Notes: generated from the sequence alone by a model not told the origin. A stretch of 8,274 nucleotides of DNA from Candidatus Heimdallarchaeota archaeon (GCA_030628305.1 DAOVRE010000057.1:1-8274); one strand, 5' to 3'. Positions 1 to 6,006 are shown, counted from the first letter of the stretch. Translations and numbers: made by a program.

Positions 1-471
1 AATTTCATTTACTGCTCTTGTAATAGCTTCTAATAAAATTGCTTCATCCTTTGTTATGAGTTTCATTTGAACAGCAACTGACTCTGTTATTAGGGGATCG
101 TGGTGTTCGTCATCCTTCACGAAAAACTCGATTAACGGTTGTTTGAATTTAATACCTTCTTCAAAACCATATCTTTTGCAAAAACTACCAGCGCTGATAT
201 TTCTGCATACAACTTCAACAGGCAATATTGTTACTTTCTTACAAAGTAATTGTGAATCATTTATTTTCGATATGAAATGTGTGTTAAATCCATAATCATT
301 TAGTATTTCAAATAGCTTTACTGATGTAAGACAGTTAGTTATCCCTTTCTCAGCTAACTCTTCTTTCTTAACACCATCAAAAGCAGATATTGAATCTCGA
401 AAATTAATCTGAACTTCTCCATCATTCAGTACTATAACATCTTTTGCTTTCCCCGAATACGATACCAACAC
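1..471 (-). CDS. purC: Phosphoribosylaminoimidazole-succinocarboxamide (SAICAR) synthase, N-terminal part, cut by window edge
   Basis: PurC joins CAIR and aspartate with ATP to give SAICAR in cytosolic purine synthesis. Reading the reverse strand gives 157 residues without a stop, running off the window at position 1. Family motifs appear in order: GKAKDV at residues 7-12 (nucleotide-binding start of the fold), FRDSISAFDG at 24-33, THFI at 64-67, VEVVCRNISAGS at 85-96 with a KRYG following, and KDDEHHDPLI at 119-128. PurC is usually about 235-250 residues, so roughly 80-90 C-terminal residues lie outside. The start is taken as GTG at 471: an in-frame TAA lies five codons upstream, no in-frame ATG exists, and GKAK begins at residue 7 as expected. 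A TTG at 468 is the alternative. The nearby ATG is in another frame. The gene is divergent from the GfcR-like regulator, which suggests shared control. Identity is secure; the start is moderately sure. Confidence 0.93.
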   Translation of the reverse strand, partial: MLVSYSGKAKDVIVLNDGEVQINFRDSISAFDGVKKEELAEKGITNCLTSVKLFEILNDYGFNTHFISKINDSQLLCKKVTILPVEVVCRNISAGSFCKRYGFEEGIKFKQPLIEFFVKDDEHHDPLITESVAVQMKLITKDEAILLEAITRAVNEI

Positions 472-504
472 AAATGCCCCATTTTACACCATACTGCAAA
501 TTGT

Positions 505-520
505 CAGATAGTTGTATCTG
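505..520. promoter_or_regulatory. Perfect dyad CAGATA-N4-TATCTG upstream of purC
   Basis: CAGATA (505-510) and TATCTG (515-520) are exact reverse complements around the four bases GTTG. The dyad lies 34-49 bp before the GTG start of purC. A 16-bp dyad of this size suits a dimeric HTH regulator, or it could form a short hairpin in a purC leader. The protein that would bind is not known; the adjacent GfcR-like product is the obvious candidate. No second copy was seen in the window. Confidence 0.4.
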
Positions 521-540
521 CGACCAAAAAAAGACACCAT

Positions 541-551
541 TAATAAATATT
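541..551 (-). promoter_or_regulatory. Possible TATA box for purC
   Basis: On the minus strand these bases read AATATTTATTA, an archaeal TATA-like stretch. It would place transcription start near 515-525 and give purC a leader of about 45-55 nt that carries the 505-520 dyad. A second AT-rich stretch at 580-590 (ATATATATT) is an alternative. No TATA-like sequence sits where a leaderless purC transcript would need it. Confidence 0.3.
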
Positions 552-659
552 GTGACTAAGCGCAGTTAAAACATGTGAAAAATATATATTGTGTGAAAAT
601 AGCCATGAAGATTAATCAGACTGGGTGACTGGGTCATTTGTAATGTAATGCAAATTGGT

Positions 660-669
660 CTTTATAAGC
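660..669 (+). promoter_or_regulatory. Possible distal TATA box for the gfcR-like gene
   Basis: CTTTATAAGC is a good match to the archaeal TATA consensus. Initiation from it would fall near 690 and give a leader of about 70 nt that would contain the repeat at 697-709. It competes with the nearer box at 727-738; which one is used cannot be told from sequence alone. Confidence 0.35.
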
Positions 670-726
670 TACTTAAAAACACAATGAAGTTTTACTGCAG
701 TTTTAACATAAGTCTAGTGTTAAACC

Positions 727-738
727 AAAAATATAATA
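727..738 (+). promoter_or_regulatory. Probable proximal TATA box (with BRE-like A run) for the gfcR-like gene
   Basis: The stretch AAAAATATAATA is centred about 30 bp before the ATG at 763. That spacing would produce a leaderless or nearly leaderless transcript, which is common in archaea. In keeping with this, no Shine-Dalgarno sequence precedes the ATG. A GTTAAAC heptamer at 719-725 lies directly upstream, where a regulator could affect TFB/TBP binding. Confidence 0.5.
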
Positions 739-762
739 CTTGAAAAGAAAAACGTTATATCA

Positions 763-1542
763 ATGAGTTCTGCAGAAAGTTATATTGATGCTCAAGAAAA
801 GTTGATGACTCTTAATCTTCTAAAAATGGCTTTCAAAGGTTTTGATACATTGGAATCTATGAAAGATTATTTAGCAAAATCAGATGTTGAAGTGTCTATT
901 GCAAATCTATCACGTTACATTAATGGAAAAGCCTTGCCCAAATCAAAATTGAAAAACGAAATTCTCAAGGTATTGATAGGAAACAAAGATCTAGGTTTAA
1001 CTATCAAAGATTTAATTGGGAGTCATATTCGAGAATGGACAGATAATTTTGGCAATACAGCGGTAAATAATACTTACTTACTGAATGATTCAAAAACACT
1101 GAAAGCTATTCTATTTTTAGCCATTAAACAAGGTATTATCCCAAGAGATGTTGATAAGATAATTACAGCTGAAGTAGATGGAATACCCGTTGCGATGACA
1201 TTAGCACATCTACTCAACATAGATTGTGTTTATGCTCGTAGGAAAAAACCTTTGGGGTCAACTGAATGTATAGCTGAGGACATCCAATCTATGACTTCTG
1301 GAAGAATTGAAACAATTTATCTTCCCGAGAAATTTATTAAACATGATGAACGAGTATTGATTGTTGATGACGTAATTAGGTCAGGATCAACTCAAAAAGC
1401 CTTAGTTGAACTTGTTCGTCGTTCAAGTGGTGTTCCAGTCAAGGTAATAATCCTTACAGGTGTTGGAAAGCATTGGGGAAAGATAACAGAACTTAATAGA
1501 ATTCCATTCAAAGTGTTAAAATCTTATCCGGAGGACACTTAA
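763..1542 (+). CDS. gfcR: GfcR-family transcriptional regulator (HTH plus PRTase fold)
   Basis: This 259-residue protein joins an N-terminal helix-turn-helix region (about residues 28-56, with the recognition-helix-like SIANLSRYINGK) to a C-terminal type I phosphoribosyltransferase fold (about 110-255). The PRPP-binding signature is intact: VLIVDDVIRSGST at 198-210, with the two Asp and the Ser-Gly-Ser-Thr loop. The PRTase half also shows AEVDGIPVA at 136-144. GfcR proteins are archaeal regulators in which this domain is believed to sense a ligand rather than catalyse. The characterised haloarchaeal member controls sugar catabolism, but the neighbours here are purine genes. The closest analogy is Bacillus PurR, another HTH-PRTase fusion, which responds to PRPP. 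Position supports purine control: divergent from purC and 17 bp before the first purP. An orphan PRTase enzyme is less likely given the HTH. The ATG start fits the TATA box about 30 bp upstream. Family is well supported; ligand and target genes are inferred. Confidence 0.85.
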   Translation: MSSAESYIDAQEKLMTLNLLKMAFKGFDTLESMKDYLAKSDVEVSIANLSRYINGKALPKSKLKNEILKVLIGNKDLGLTIKDLIGSHIREWTDNFGNTAVNNTYLLNDSKTLKAILFLAIKQGIIPRDVDKIITAEVDGIPVAMTLAHLLNIDCVYARRKKPLGSTECIAEDIQSMTSGRIETIYLPEKFIKHDERVLIVDDVIRSGSTQKALVELVRRSSGVPVKVIILTGVGKHWGKITELNRIPFKVLKSYPEDT

Positions 1543-1559
1543 CTGATCTGGGTGATAAA

Positions 1560-2642
1560 ATGATTACAGATGTATTAAATAACTACAATCAAGAAGAAAT
1601 TACTATTGGAGTAATAGGATCACATTCAGCTTTAGATGTTCTAGATGGAGCAAAACGAGTTGGATTCAAAACAGCTGTTATTATCGAAAAAGGGAGAGAA
1701 GAACCCTACAATAGATATACGAGAATTATTGATGACATGATTGTAGTTGACAATTTTTCAGATATATTTGATATTCAGAAACAATTAATTGAGAAGAATT
1801 GCATCTTCATTCCCAATAGATCTTTTGTTGTTTATTGTGGATTCAATCGAATAGAAAAAGAATTCAAAGTGCCTATTTTTGGCAGTCGGGAATTATTGAA
1901 GACTGAAGAGAGAACAGGATTTCACAACTACTACAGAATACTTGAAGAAGCTAACATTCGATACCCAAAAGTTTACAAGAATGCTAAAGATATCGATGGA
2001 CCAGTCATATGTAAAATTCATCATGCAAAACAGAGAGTAGAGAGAGGATTCTTTGTTGCTAAGAATCGTGAGGATTTTGAGGAAGAACTGGAAAAAAGAA
2101 TAGAAAATGGAACAATTCTTGAAGAAGATCTACACGAGGCATCTATTGAAGAATTCATTTCTGGAGTTACCTTCAATTTTAACTTCTTCTACTCTCCATT
2201 ATTCAAAAGATCAGAATTATTAGGCATAGATAGAAGATTTGTTACTGATTTGGATGGAATTGTAAGACTACCAGCTAATCAGCAAATCAAGCTGGGATTT
2301 GATGAAGAAATGAAAGAAATTGGAAACTATGCTGTTACCTTAAGAGAATCAATGTTAAGACATATTTACCCCATGAGCGACCGTTTTGTTAAAGCAACAA
2401 AGCATCTGTATCCTCCAGGGATGATAGGTCCTTTTGCCTTACAAACGATGATTACTAAAGATTATGAGTTTATCGTCTTTGATGTCTCCACAAGAATGGG
2501 TGGAGGAACAAATAGTTTTATGGGAATTGGCAGTCAATATTCGGCAGTATATTGGGGACAACCAACTTCTGCAGGAAAAAGAGTGAGCATGGAGATAAGG
2601 AAGGCAATAGAACAAAACAGATTGAAATATATCCTGACATAG
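1560..2642 (+). CDS. purP: PurP-family ATP-grasp protein, paralog A (atypical ATP loop)
   Basis: PurP makes FAICAR from AICAR, formate and ATP. This 360-residue copy has the family layout: GSHSALD at 20-26 (the His here is typical), IFGSRELL at 106-113, EEFISGVTF at 197-205, FFYSPLF at 209-215, LLGIDRRF at 220-227, RESML at 262-266, PPGMIGPFALQ at 285-295 and STRMGGGTNSFMG at 310-322. Its length matches the roughly 330-365 usual for the family. The oddity is the region expected to hold the glycine-rich ATP loop: KIHHAKQRVERGFF (152-165) replaces the K-x-P/H-G-A-K-G-G-x-G-Y-F seen in paralog B and is two residues longer. Asp308 stands where paralog B has Glu280. The rest is well preserved, so this looks like a specialised subgroup rather than a decaying gene. 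GGTGAT three bases before the ATG is a good Shine-Dalgarno match. It is probably co-transcribed with the regulator 17 bp upstream. FAICAR synthetase activity is possible but not assured; a related step in IMP formation is an alternative. Confidence 0.85.
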   Translation: MITDVLNNYNQEEITIGVIGSHSALDVLDGAKRVGFKTAVIIEKGREEPYNRYTRIIDDMIVVDNFSDIFDIQKQLIEKNCIFIPNRSFVVYCGFNRIEKEFKVPIFGSRELLKTEERTGFHNYYRILEEANIRYPKVYKNAKDIDGPVICKIHHAKQRVERGFFVAKNREDFEEELEKRIENGTILEEDLHEASIEEFISGVTFNFNFFYSPLFKRSELLGIDRRFVTDLDGIVRLPANQQIKLGFDEEMKEIGNYAVTLRESMLRHIYPMSDRFVKATKHLYPPGMIGPFALQTMITKDYEFIVFDVSTRMGGGTNSFMGIGSQYSAVYWGQPTSAGKRVSMEIRKAIEQNRLKYILT

Positions 2643-2868
2643 AAAAGTTAACCTGACCTAAACAACACTCTTTGTTAACTTTATCTCATATAATGAAACT
2701 AGAAAGCATATTTTACATGGATTTGCAAACATCATTTGGATGGGTTAAACAATTGGTATTTAGTTAAACCGTACAATAACTCAATTTCAAGACGTATCTG
2801 AACAACACAGGAATATACATCAAACTAAAAAATTAAAAAGTGATTTCTTTCGCTTTTCTCTGAGTATA
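2643..2868 (+). promoter_or_regulatory. Non-coding gap between the two purP genes, probable internal promoter region
   Basis: This 226-bp gap breaks an otherwise tight gene series, so paralog B and the genes after it may have their own promoter. It holds a 9-bp inverted repeat at 2644-2682 and two GTTAAAC heptamers 19 bp apart (2744-2750 and 2763-2769). An A-rich TATA-like stretch (TTAAAAAG, 2833-2840) lies about 30 bp before the TTG start. A 24-codon ATG frame at 2693-2767 has no supporting signal. No RNA gene was recognised. Confidence 0.45.
2644..2682 (+). repeat. Inverted repeat AAAGTTAAC-N21-GTTAACTTT after purP paralog A
   Basis: AAAGTTAAC (2644-2652) and GTTAACTTT (2674-2682) are exact reverse complements across 21 bases, starting two bases after the paralog A stop. 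Each arm also holds the palindrome GTTAAC. It could fold as an RNA hairpin at the end of the gfcR-purP transcript, or be a pair of protein sites. A strong U tract of the archaeal terminator type does not follow, so terminator function is weakly supported. Confidence 0.45.
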
Positions 2869-3864
2869 TTGATAATTTCAACAATTGGCAGTCATTCTGC
2901 CCTCCAAATACTTCATGGCGCAAAGCAAGAAGGGTTCAATACAAAGGTCTATTGTATTAAAGGGAAAGAAGATCTATACAAAAGATACCCTGTGGCACAG
3001 GAAATTGTAACTCTTGATTCTTATGAAGATATGCTAACTCAAGAACCTGCAAGGAATGAAATTTTTGTACCTCATGGAACTCTTATCGCAACTCTTGGAA
3101 AAAGAGCTCTTGACATACAGATTCCGGTTTTCGGTAACAAAGAAGGGATGCACTGGGAGATGGTAAGAGACAAAAATCACCAGTTATTACAAGAAGCTAA
3201 TATTAGAACTCCAAAATCATATAGTTCAGATAAAATTGATGGGCTAACAATTGTAAAGTTTCCAGGTGCAAAAGGAGGATTGGGTTATTTCCTTTGTTCT
3301 TCTCAATCTGAATACGAACAAAAAATAACTGGACTACTTTCAGCTGGATCAATCACTGAATATGATGCCAAAGCAGCACAGATTCAAGAATATATCACTG
3401 GCGTTACAATGTATCCTCATTATTTCCATTCTATTATTCTTGATAGAGTAGAAATGCTTGGAATCGACAGGAGATATGAAACAAATGTGGATGCTTTAGG
3501 AAGATTATCGCAAAATAGTTTTAAAATAAATCCTAGCTACAAAGTAGTTGGCAATCAACCTCTTATAGCTAGAGAATCATTGGTTCCCGAATTACTTGAT
3601 TTTGGAGACAGACTAGTGGAAGCAGCAGAAAAATTATTCCCACCCGGTTTACTAGGTCCTTTCTGCATAGAATTAGCCATTACTCCAGACGAAATTGTAG
3701 CTTTTGAATTTACAAGCAGGATAGTTGCTGGAACAACTCTTTATGTTAACGGGTCTCCCTATTCACGTTTTCTATTTAATGAGGATATGAGTATGGCTCG
3801 AAGAATATGTAGAGAGATAAAACAAGCAATGGGACAAAGAAGATTAAAGGAAATCTTAACTTAG
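2869..3864 (+). CDS. purP: FAICAR synthetase PurP, paralog B (canonical ATP loop)
   Basis: This is the more canonical PurP of the pair, at 331 residues. It should formylate AICAR to FAICAR using formate and ATP. Visible motifs are GSHSALQILHGAK at 7-19, VPHGTLIA at 67-74, VFGNKEGMHWE at 87-97, the full glycine-rich loop KFPGAKGGLGYF at 130-141, and QEYITGV at 173-179. PHYFHS at 183-188, LGIDRRYETNVDALGRL at 197-213, RESLVP at 235-240, PPGLLGPFCIE at 258-268 and EFTSRIVAGTTLYVNGSPY at 280-298 follow. The last motif and the YPHYF segment resemble the Pyrococcus-type PurP as I recall it. The start is TTG at 2869: the frame is open upstream to 2764 but has no ATG, GTG or TTG there, and the protein then begins directly at the first beta strand before GSH. 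No Shine-Dalgarno is present. The guaA start follows 12 bp after the stop, so GMP synthesis is probably co-transcribed. Family assignment is firm. Confidence 0.92.
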   Translation: MIISTIGSHSALQILHGAKQEGFNTKVYCIKGKEDLYKRYPVAQEIVTLDSYEDMLTQEPARNEIFVPHGTLIATLGKRALDIQIPVFGNKEGMHWEMVRDKNHQLLQEANIRTPKSYSSDKIDGLTIVKFPGAKGGLGYFLCSSQSEYEQKITGLLSAGSITEYDAKAAQIQEYITGVTMYPHYFHSIILDRVEMLGIDRRYETNVDALGRLSQNSFKINPSYKVVGNQPLIARESLVPELLDFGDRLVEAAEKLFPPGLLGPFCIELAITPDEIVAFEFTSRIVAGTTLYVNGSPYSRFLFNEDMSMARRICREIKQAMGQRRLKEILT

Positions 3865-3868
3865 TTAA
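3856..3868. repeat. 13-bp palindrome TTAACT-T-AGTTAA at the purP/guaA junction
   Basis: TTAACT (3856-3861) and AGTTAA (3863-3868) mirror each other around one base and overlap the paralog B stop codon. The sequence is AT-rich and partly coding, so chance is quite possible. It is listed because it shares the GTTAA core with the repeats in the two larger intergenic regions. Confidence 0.2.
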
Positions 3869-3876
3869 TTTAGGAC

Positions 3877-5394
3877 ATGAATAAAATGGATAAAATTGGT
3901 ATCTTCGATTTTGGTGGGCAATACTGTCATCTGATAGCTAGAAGGATTCGTGATCTGGGAGTTTATGCAGAAATAATTTATGAGCCTTCAGATGAATATA
4001 GTGGATTTATTTTATCGGGTGGTCCAAGTGATGTGTATAGGGAAGAATCACCCAAGTTACAAGACAATTTTTTTGATAGTGTAAATGTTCCAGTTTTAGG
4101 CATATGTTATGGGCACCAAATGATTGTTCAAACATTAGGAGGAGAGGTAAACATTGGGGAAGAGAGAGAATATGGGAGAAAAATGGTCAAACTTAATTTA
4201 TCATCACCTCTTTTTAAGGGATTAGAGGAAGAAGAAAGAGCTTGGATGTCTCACTTTGATGAAGTTAAAACCTTACCTGAAGGGTTTGAAACTACAGGTA
4301 GCACAGATATCTGTGGCATTGCTGCATATCAAAATCTCGAAATGAATATCTTTGGAGTTCAGTTTCATCCTGAAGTTATTCACACACCCAATGGCACTAA
4401 AATTCTAGATAATTTTCTTGAAATTGTTAATTGTAAAAGGGAATGGAAATTGGAAGGATGGGTAGAAGAAAAACTAGAAGAGATTAAAAACACTGTGGGA
4501 GGCAAGAAAGTGATAATGGGTGTAAGTGGCGGAGTAGATAGCACTGTAGCTGCTGTTATGCTTGCTAAAACAGGTATTGAGGCTCACTTTATTTATGTTG
4601 ATACAGGTTTAATGAGAGATTATGATACAGAAGAAGTCAAAGCAATATTCTCCAATTTAGGTGTAAGTAATTTCGTTGCTGTGAACGAAGAAGAGAGATT
4701 TGTTGATGCTCTTAAGGGAGTTAAAGACCCAGAAAAGAAACGTAAAATAATTGGCAATCTATTCATAGAAATTTTTGAGGAAAATGCGAATAAAATTGGA
4801 AAATTTGATTTCCTTGGACAAGGTACCATTTATCCCGATAGAATTGAGAGTGCTCAACCTAGCCAACATGCAAACGTTATCAAAACACATCATAATGTTG
4901 GAGGCCTTCCTGAAAAAATGTTTCTTAAACTTGTAGAACCACTTAATGATCTCTATAAGGATGAAGTAAGAAAAATAGGCAAGATGTTAAATATACCCAT
5001 AAAATTCATTAACCGACATCCTTTCCCAGGACCAGGATTAGCTATCAGGATTTTAGGAGATATAACAAAAGAGCGTCTTGAAATTTTAAAGAAAGCAGAT
5101 GTGATTGTTCATCAAATAATAGAGGAAAATGGGCTATATGATTCTCTTTGGCAGGTATTTCCAGCCCTCATTCCTATAAAGTCAGTTGGTGTAATGGGAG
5201 ATAAAAGAACGTATGAATACATGCTTGCTATTCGTGCAGTGGAATCACTTGACGCAATGACAGCTGATTGGAGCAAATTACCTTATGAAGTATTAGAAGA
5301 GATATCTAATCAACTAATAAACAAGGTTCCAGGGATCAATAGAGTTCTATATGATATAACATCTAAACCTCCGGGAACAATAGAATACGAATAA
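3877..5394 (+). CDS. guaA: GMP synthase (glutamine-hydrolysing), single-chain form
   Basis: GuaA converts XMP to GMP using ATP and ammonia released from glutamine. All parts are present in 505 residues. The class I amidotransferase domain (about 5-188) has the nucleophile Cys77 in GICYGHQ and the His164/Glu166 pair in FHPEV. The ATP-pyrophosphatase domain has the PP-loop SGGVDS at 217-222. The C-terminal XMP-binding and dimerisation domain has GQGTIYPD, HHNVGG, RHPFPGPGLAIR and the terminal KPPGTIEYE. The length is near that of short single-chain bacterial-type enzymes. Many Euryarchaeota instead encode the amidotransferase and synthetase as two proteins, so the fused form is informative here. 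ATG at 3877 is used; ATG at 3886 (Met4) would equally leave DFGGQY intact, and neither has a strong Shine-Dalgarno. It follows purP by 12 bp and precedes pyrE by only a few bases, indicating one transcript. Function is secure. Confidence 0.97.
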   Translation: MNKMDKIGIFDFGGQYCHLIARRIRDLGVYAEIIYEPSDEYSGFILSGGPSDVYREESPKLQDNFFDSVNVPVLGICYGHQMIVQTLGGEVNIGEEREYGRKMVKLNLSSPLFKGLEEEERAWMSHFDEVKTLPEGFETTGSTDICGIAAYQNLEMNIFGVQFHPEVIHTPNGTKILDNFLEIVNCKREWKLEGWVEEKLEEIKNTVGGKKVIMGVSGGVDSTVAAVMLAKTGIEAHFIYVDTGLMRDYDTEEVKAIFSNLGVSNFVAVNEEERFVDALKGVKDPEKKRKIIGNLFIEIFEENANKIGKFDFLGQGTIYPDRIESAQPSQHANVIKTHHNVGGLPEKMFLKLVEPLNDLYKDEVRKIGKMLNIPIKFINRHPFPGPGLAIRILGDITKERLEILKKADVIVHQIIEENGLYDSLWQVFPALIPIKSVGVMGDKRTYEYMLAIRAVESLDAMTADWSKLPYEVLEEISNQLINKVPGINRVLYDITSKPPGTIEYE

Positions 5395-5403
5395 AGAGTG
5401 AAT

Positions 5404-6006
5404 ATGATGGAAATTAAGAAAAGAAAGCTAACTGAACTTCTCTTGAAGAATAATATTTTGAAATATGGTGATTTCACACTAAAATCAGGAAAGAAATCCT
5501 GGTTTTACATAGATTTAAGATTGATTTCTTCATATCCAGAAACCTTCGAATTCGTCATTGATTGTTATATTGATATAATCAAAAGCATACCAAATGTCGA
5601 TGCATTAGCTGGAGTTGCTGTCGCGGGTATTCCTTTTTCTGCCGTTACTGGATACAAACTAGGTATTCCCTCAATTATTGTTAGACCTCAAGCGAAAGAA
5701 TACGGATTGAAAAAAATAGTTGAAGGAAGTATTCCATCTGCTTCGAAAATTGTACTCATAGACGATCTGATAACTACAGGTAGTAGTAAAATACCTGGAA
5801 TTTCAGCGTTAAGAGACAATGATTTTGTAGTCGATAATCTGATTGTACTGATTGATCGAAGTCAAAGCAGTTTAGAGGAATTAGAAGATCTGAATGTTAA
5901 ACTTCATTCCTTCATTACAATAAATGAAATATTCAAATTGTGTTTGGAATTAGATGAGGAATATATATCAAAACAAGAAAAAAAATTAATTGAAAAAAAT
6001 ATGTAA
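5404..6006 (+). CDS. pyrE: Orotate phosphoribosyltransferase
   Basis: PyrE transfers the phosphoribosyl group of PRPP to orotate to give OMP, the fifth step of pyrimidine synthesis. Counting from the first Met chosen here, the 200-residue protein shows GDFTLKSGKKSWFYIDLR at about 22-39 (orotate and substrate contacts). GVAVAGIPFSAV at 70-81, the flexible catalytic loop RPQAKEYG at 94-101 and the PRPP signature IVLIDDLITTGSS at 116-128 follow. The loop keeps the second basic residue (Lys98) but has Pro where many enzymes have Lys after the Arg; that position varies in the family. There is no N-terminal HTH, so this is the enzyme and not a regulator. The start is uncertain: GTG at 5398, ATG at 5404 and ATG at 5407 are all in frame. 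The ATGs are preferred because GAGTGA then serves as a weak Shine-Dalgarno. It lies directly behind guaA, so PRPP-using pyrimidine synthesis is coupled to GMP synthesis. It converges on pyrF. Confidence 0.94.
   Translation: MMEIKKRKLTELLLKNNILKYGDFTLKSGKKSWFYIDLRLISSYPETFEFVIDCYIDIIKSIPNVDALAGVAVAGIPFSAVTGYKLGIPSIIVRPQAKEYGLKKIVEGSIPSASKIVLIDDLITTGSSKIPGISALRDNDFVVDNLIVLIDRSQSSLEELEDLNVKLHSFITINEIFKLCLELDEEYISKQEKKLIEKNM
5978..5999 (-). terminator. U-rich terminator candidate for the pyrK-pyrC-pyrF transcript
   Basis: On the minus strand, runs of seven T (5993-5999) and eight T (5978-5985) lie about 30 and 44 nt past the pyrF stop, inside the 3' end of pyrE on the other strand. Archaeal termination commonly uses U tracts without a hairpin, so this is a reasonable 3' end for the pyrimidine operon. 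The same bases encode the Lys-rich tail of PyrE, which could explain the A runs without any terminator role. Confidence 0.4.

Larger units (their letters stand above)
472..762. promoter_or_regulatory. Divergent intergenic control region between purC and the gfcR-like gene
   Basis: These 291 bp separate two divergent genes and hold no convincing ORF or RNA gene. The region is AT-rich. It contains a perfect dyad at 505-520, a TGCAAATTG direct repeat (495-503 and 649-657), TGTGAAAA twice 18 bp apart (574-581 and 592-599), and an 8-bp tandem ACTGGGTG/ACTGGGTC at 620-635. It also contains two copies of a GCAGTTWWAACAT element (562-574 and 697-709). TATA-like stretches face both directions. That it carries promoters for both genes follows from the gene layout; which repeats are operators is inference. 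Confidence 0.7.

Noticed and set aside
477..485. ATG near 483 on the minus strand as the purC start
   Set aside because: It is in a different frame from the conserved GKAKDV sequence; the purC frame has a TAA just upstream of the GTG.
1680..2642. Paralog A as a decaying pseudogene
   Set aside because: Full length, uninterrupted, with most PurP motifs intact and a good ribosome site; the changes are confined to the ATP loop and a few positions.
2693..2767. 24-codon ATG frame in the gap between the purP genes, a possible leader peptide
   Set aside because: No Shine-Dalgarno, no recognisable peptide, and a frame of this length is expected by chance; it ends well before the next gene.
4620..4829. 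69-codon minus-strand frame inside guaA
   Set aside because: Lies wholly within the well-supported guaA gene and its product has no recognisable feature; a shadow of the coding frame.
5398..6006. pyrE product as a second GfcR-like regulator
   Set aside because: No HTH before the PRTase fold, and the catalytic loop with its Lys plus the orotate-contact region are present.
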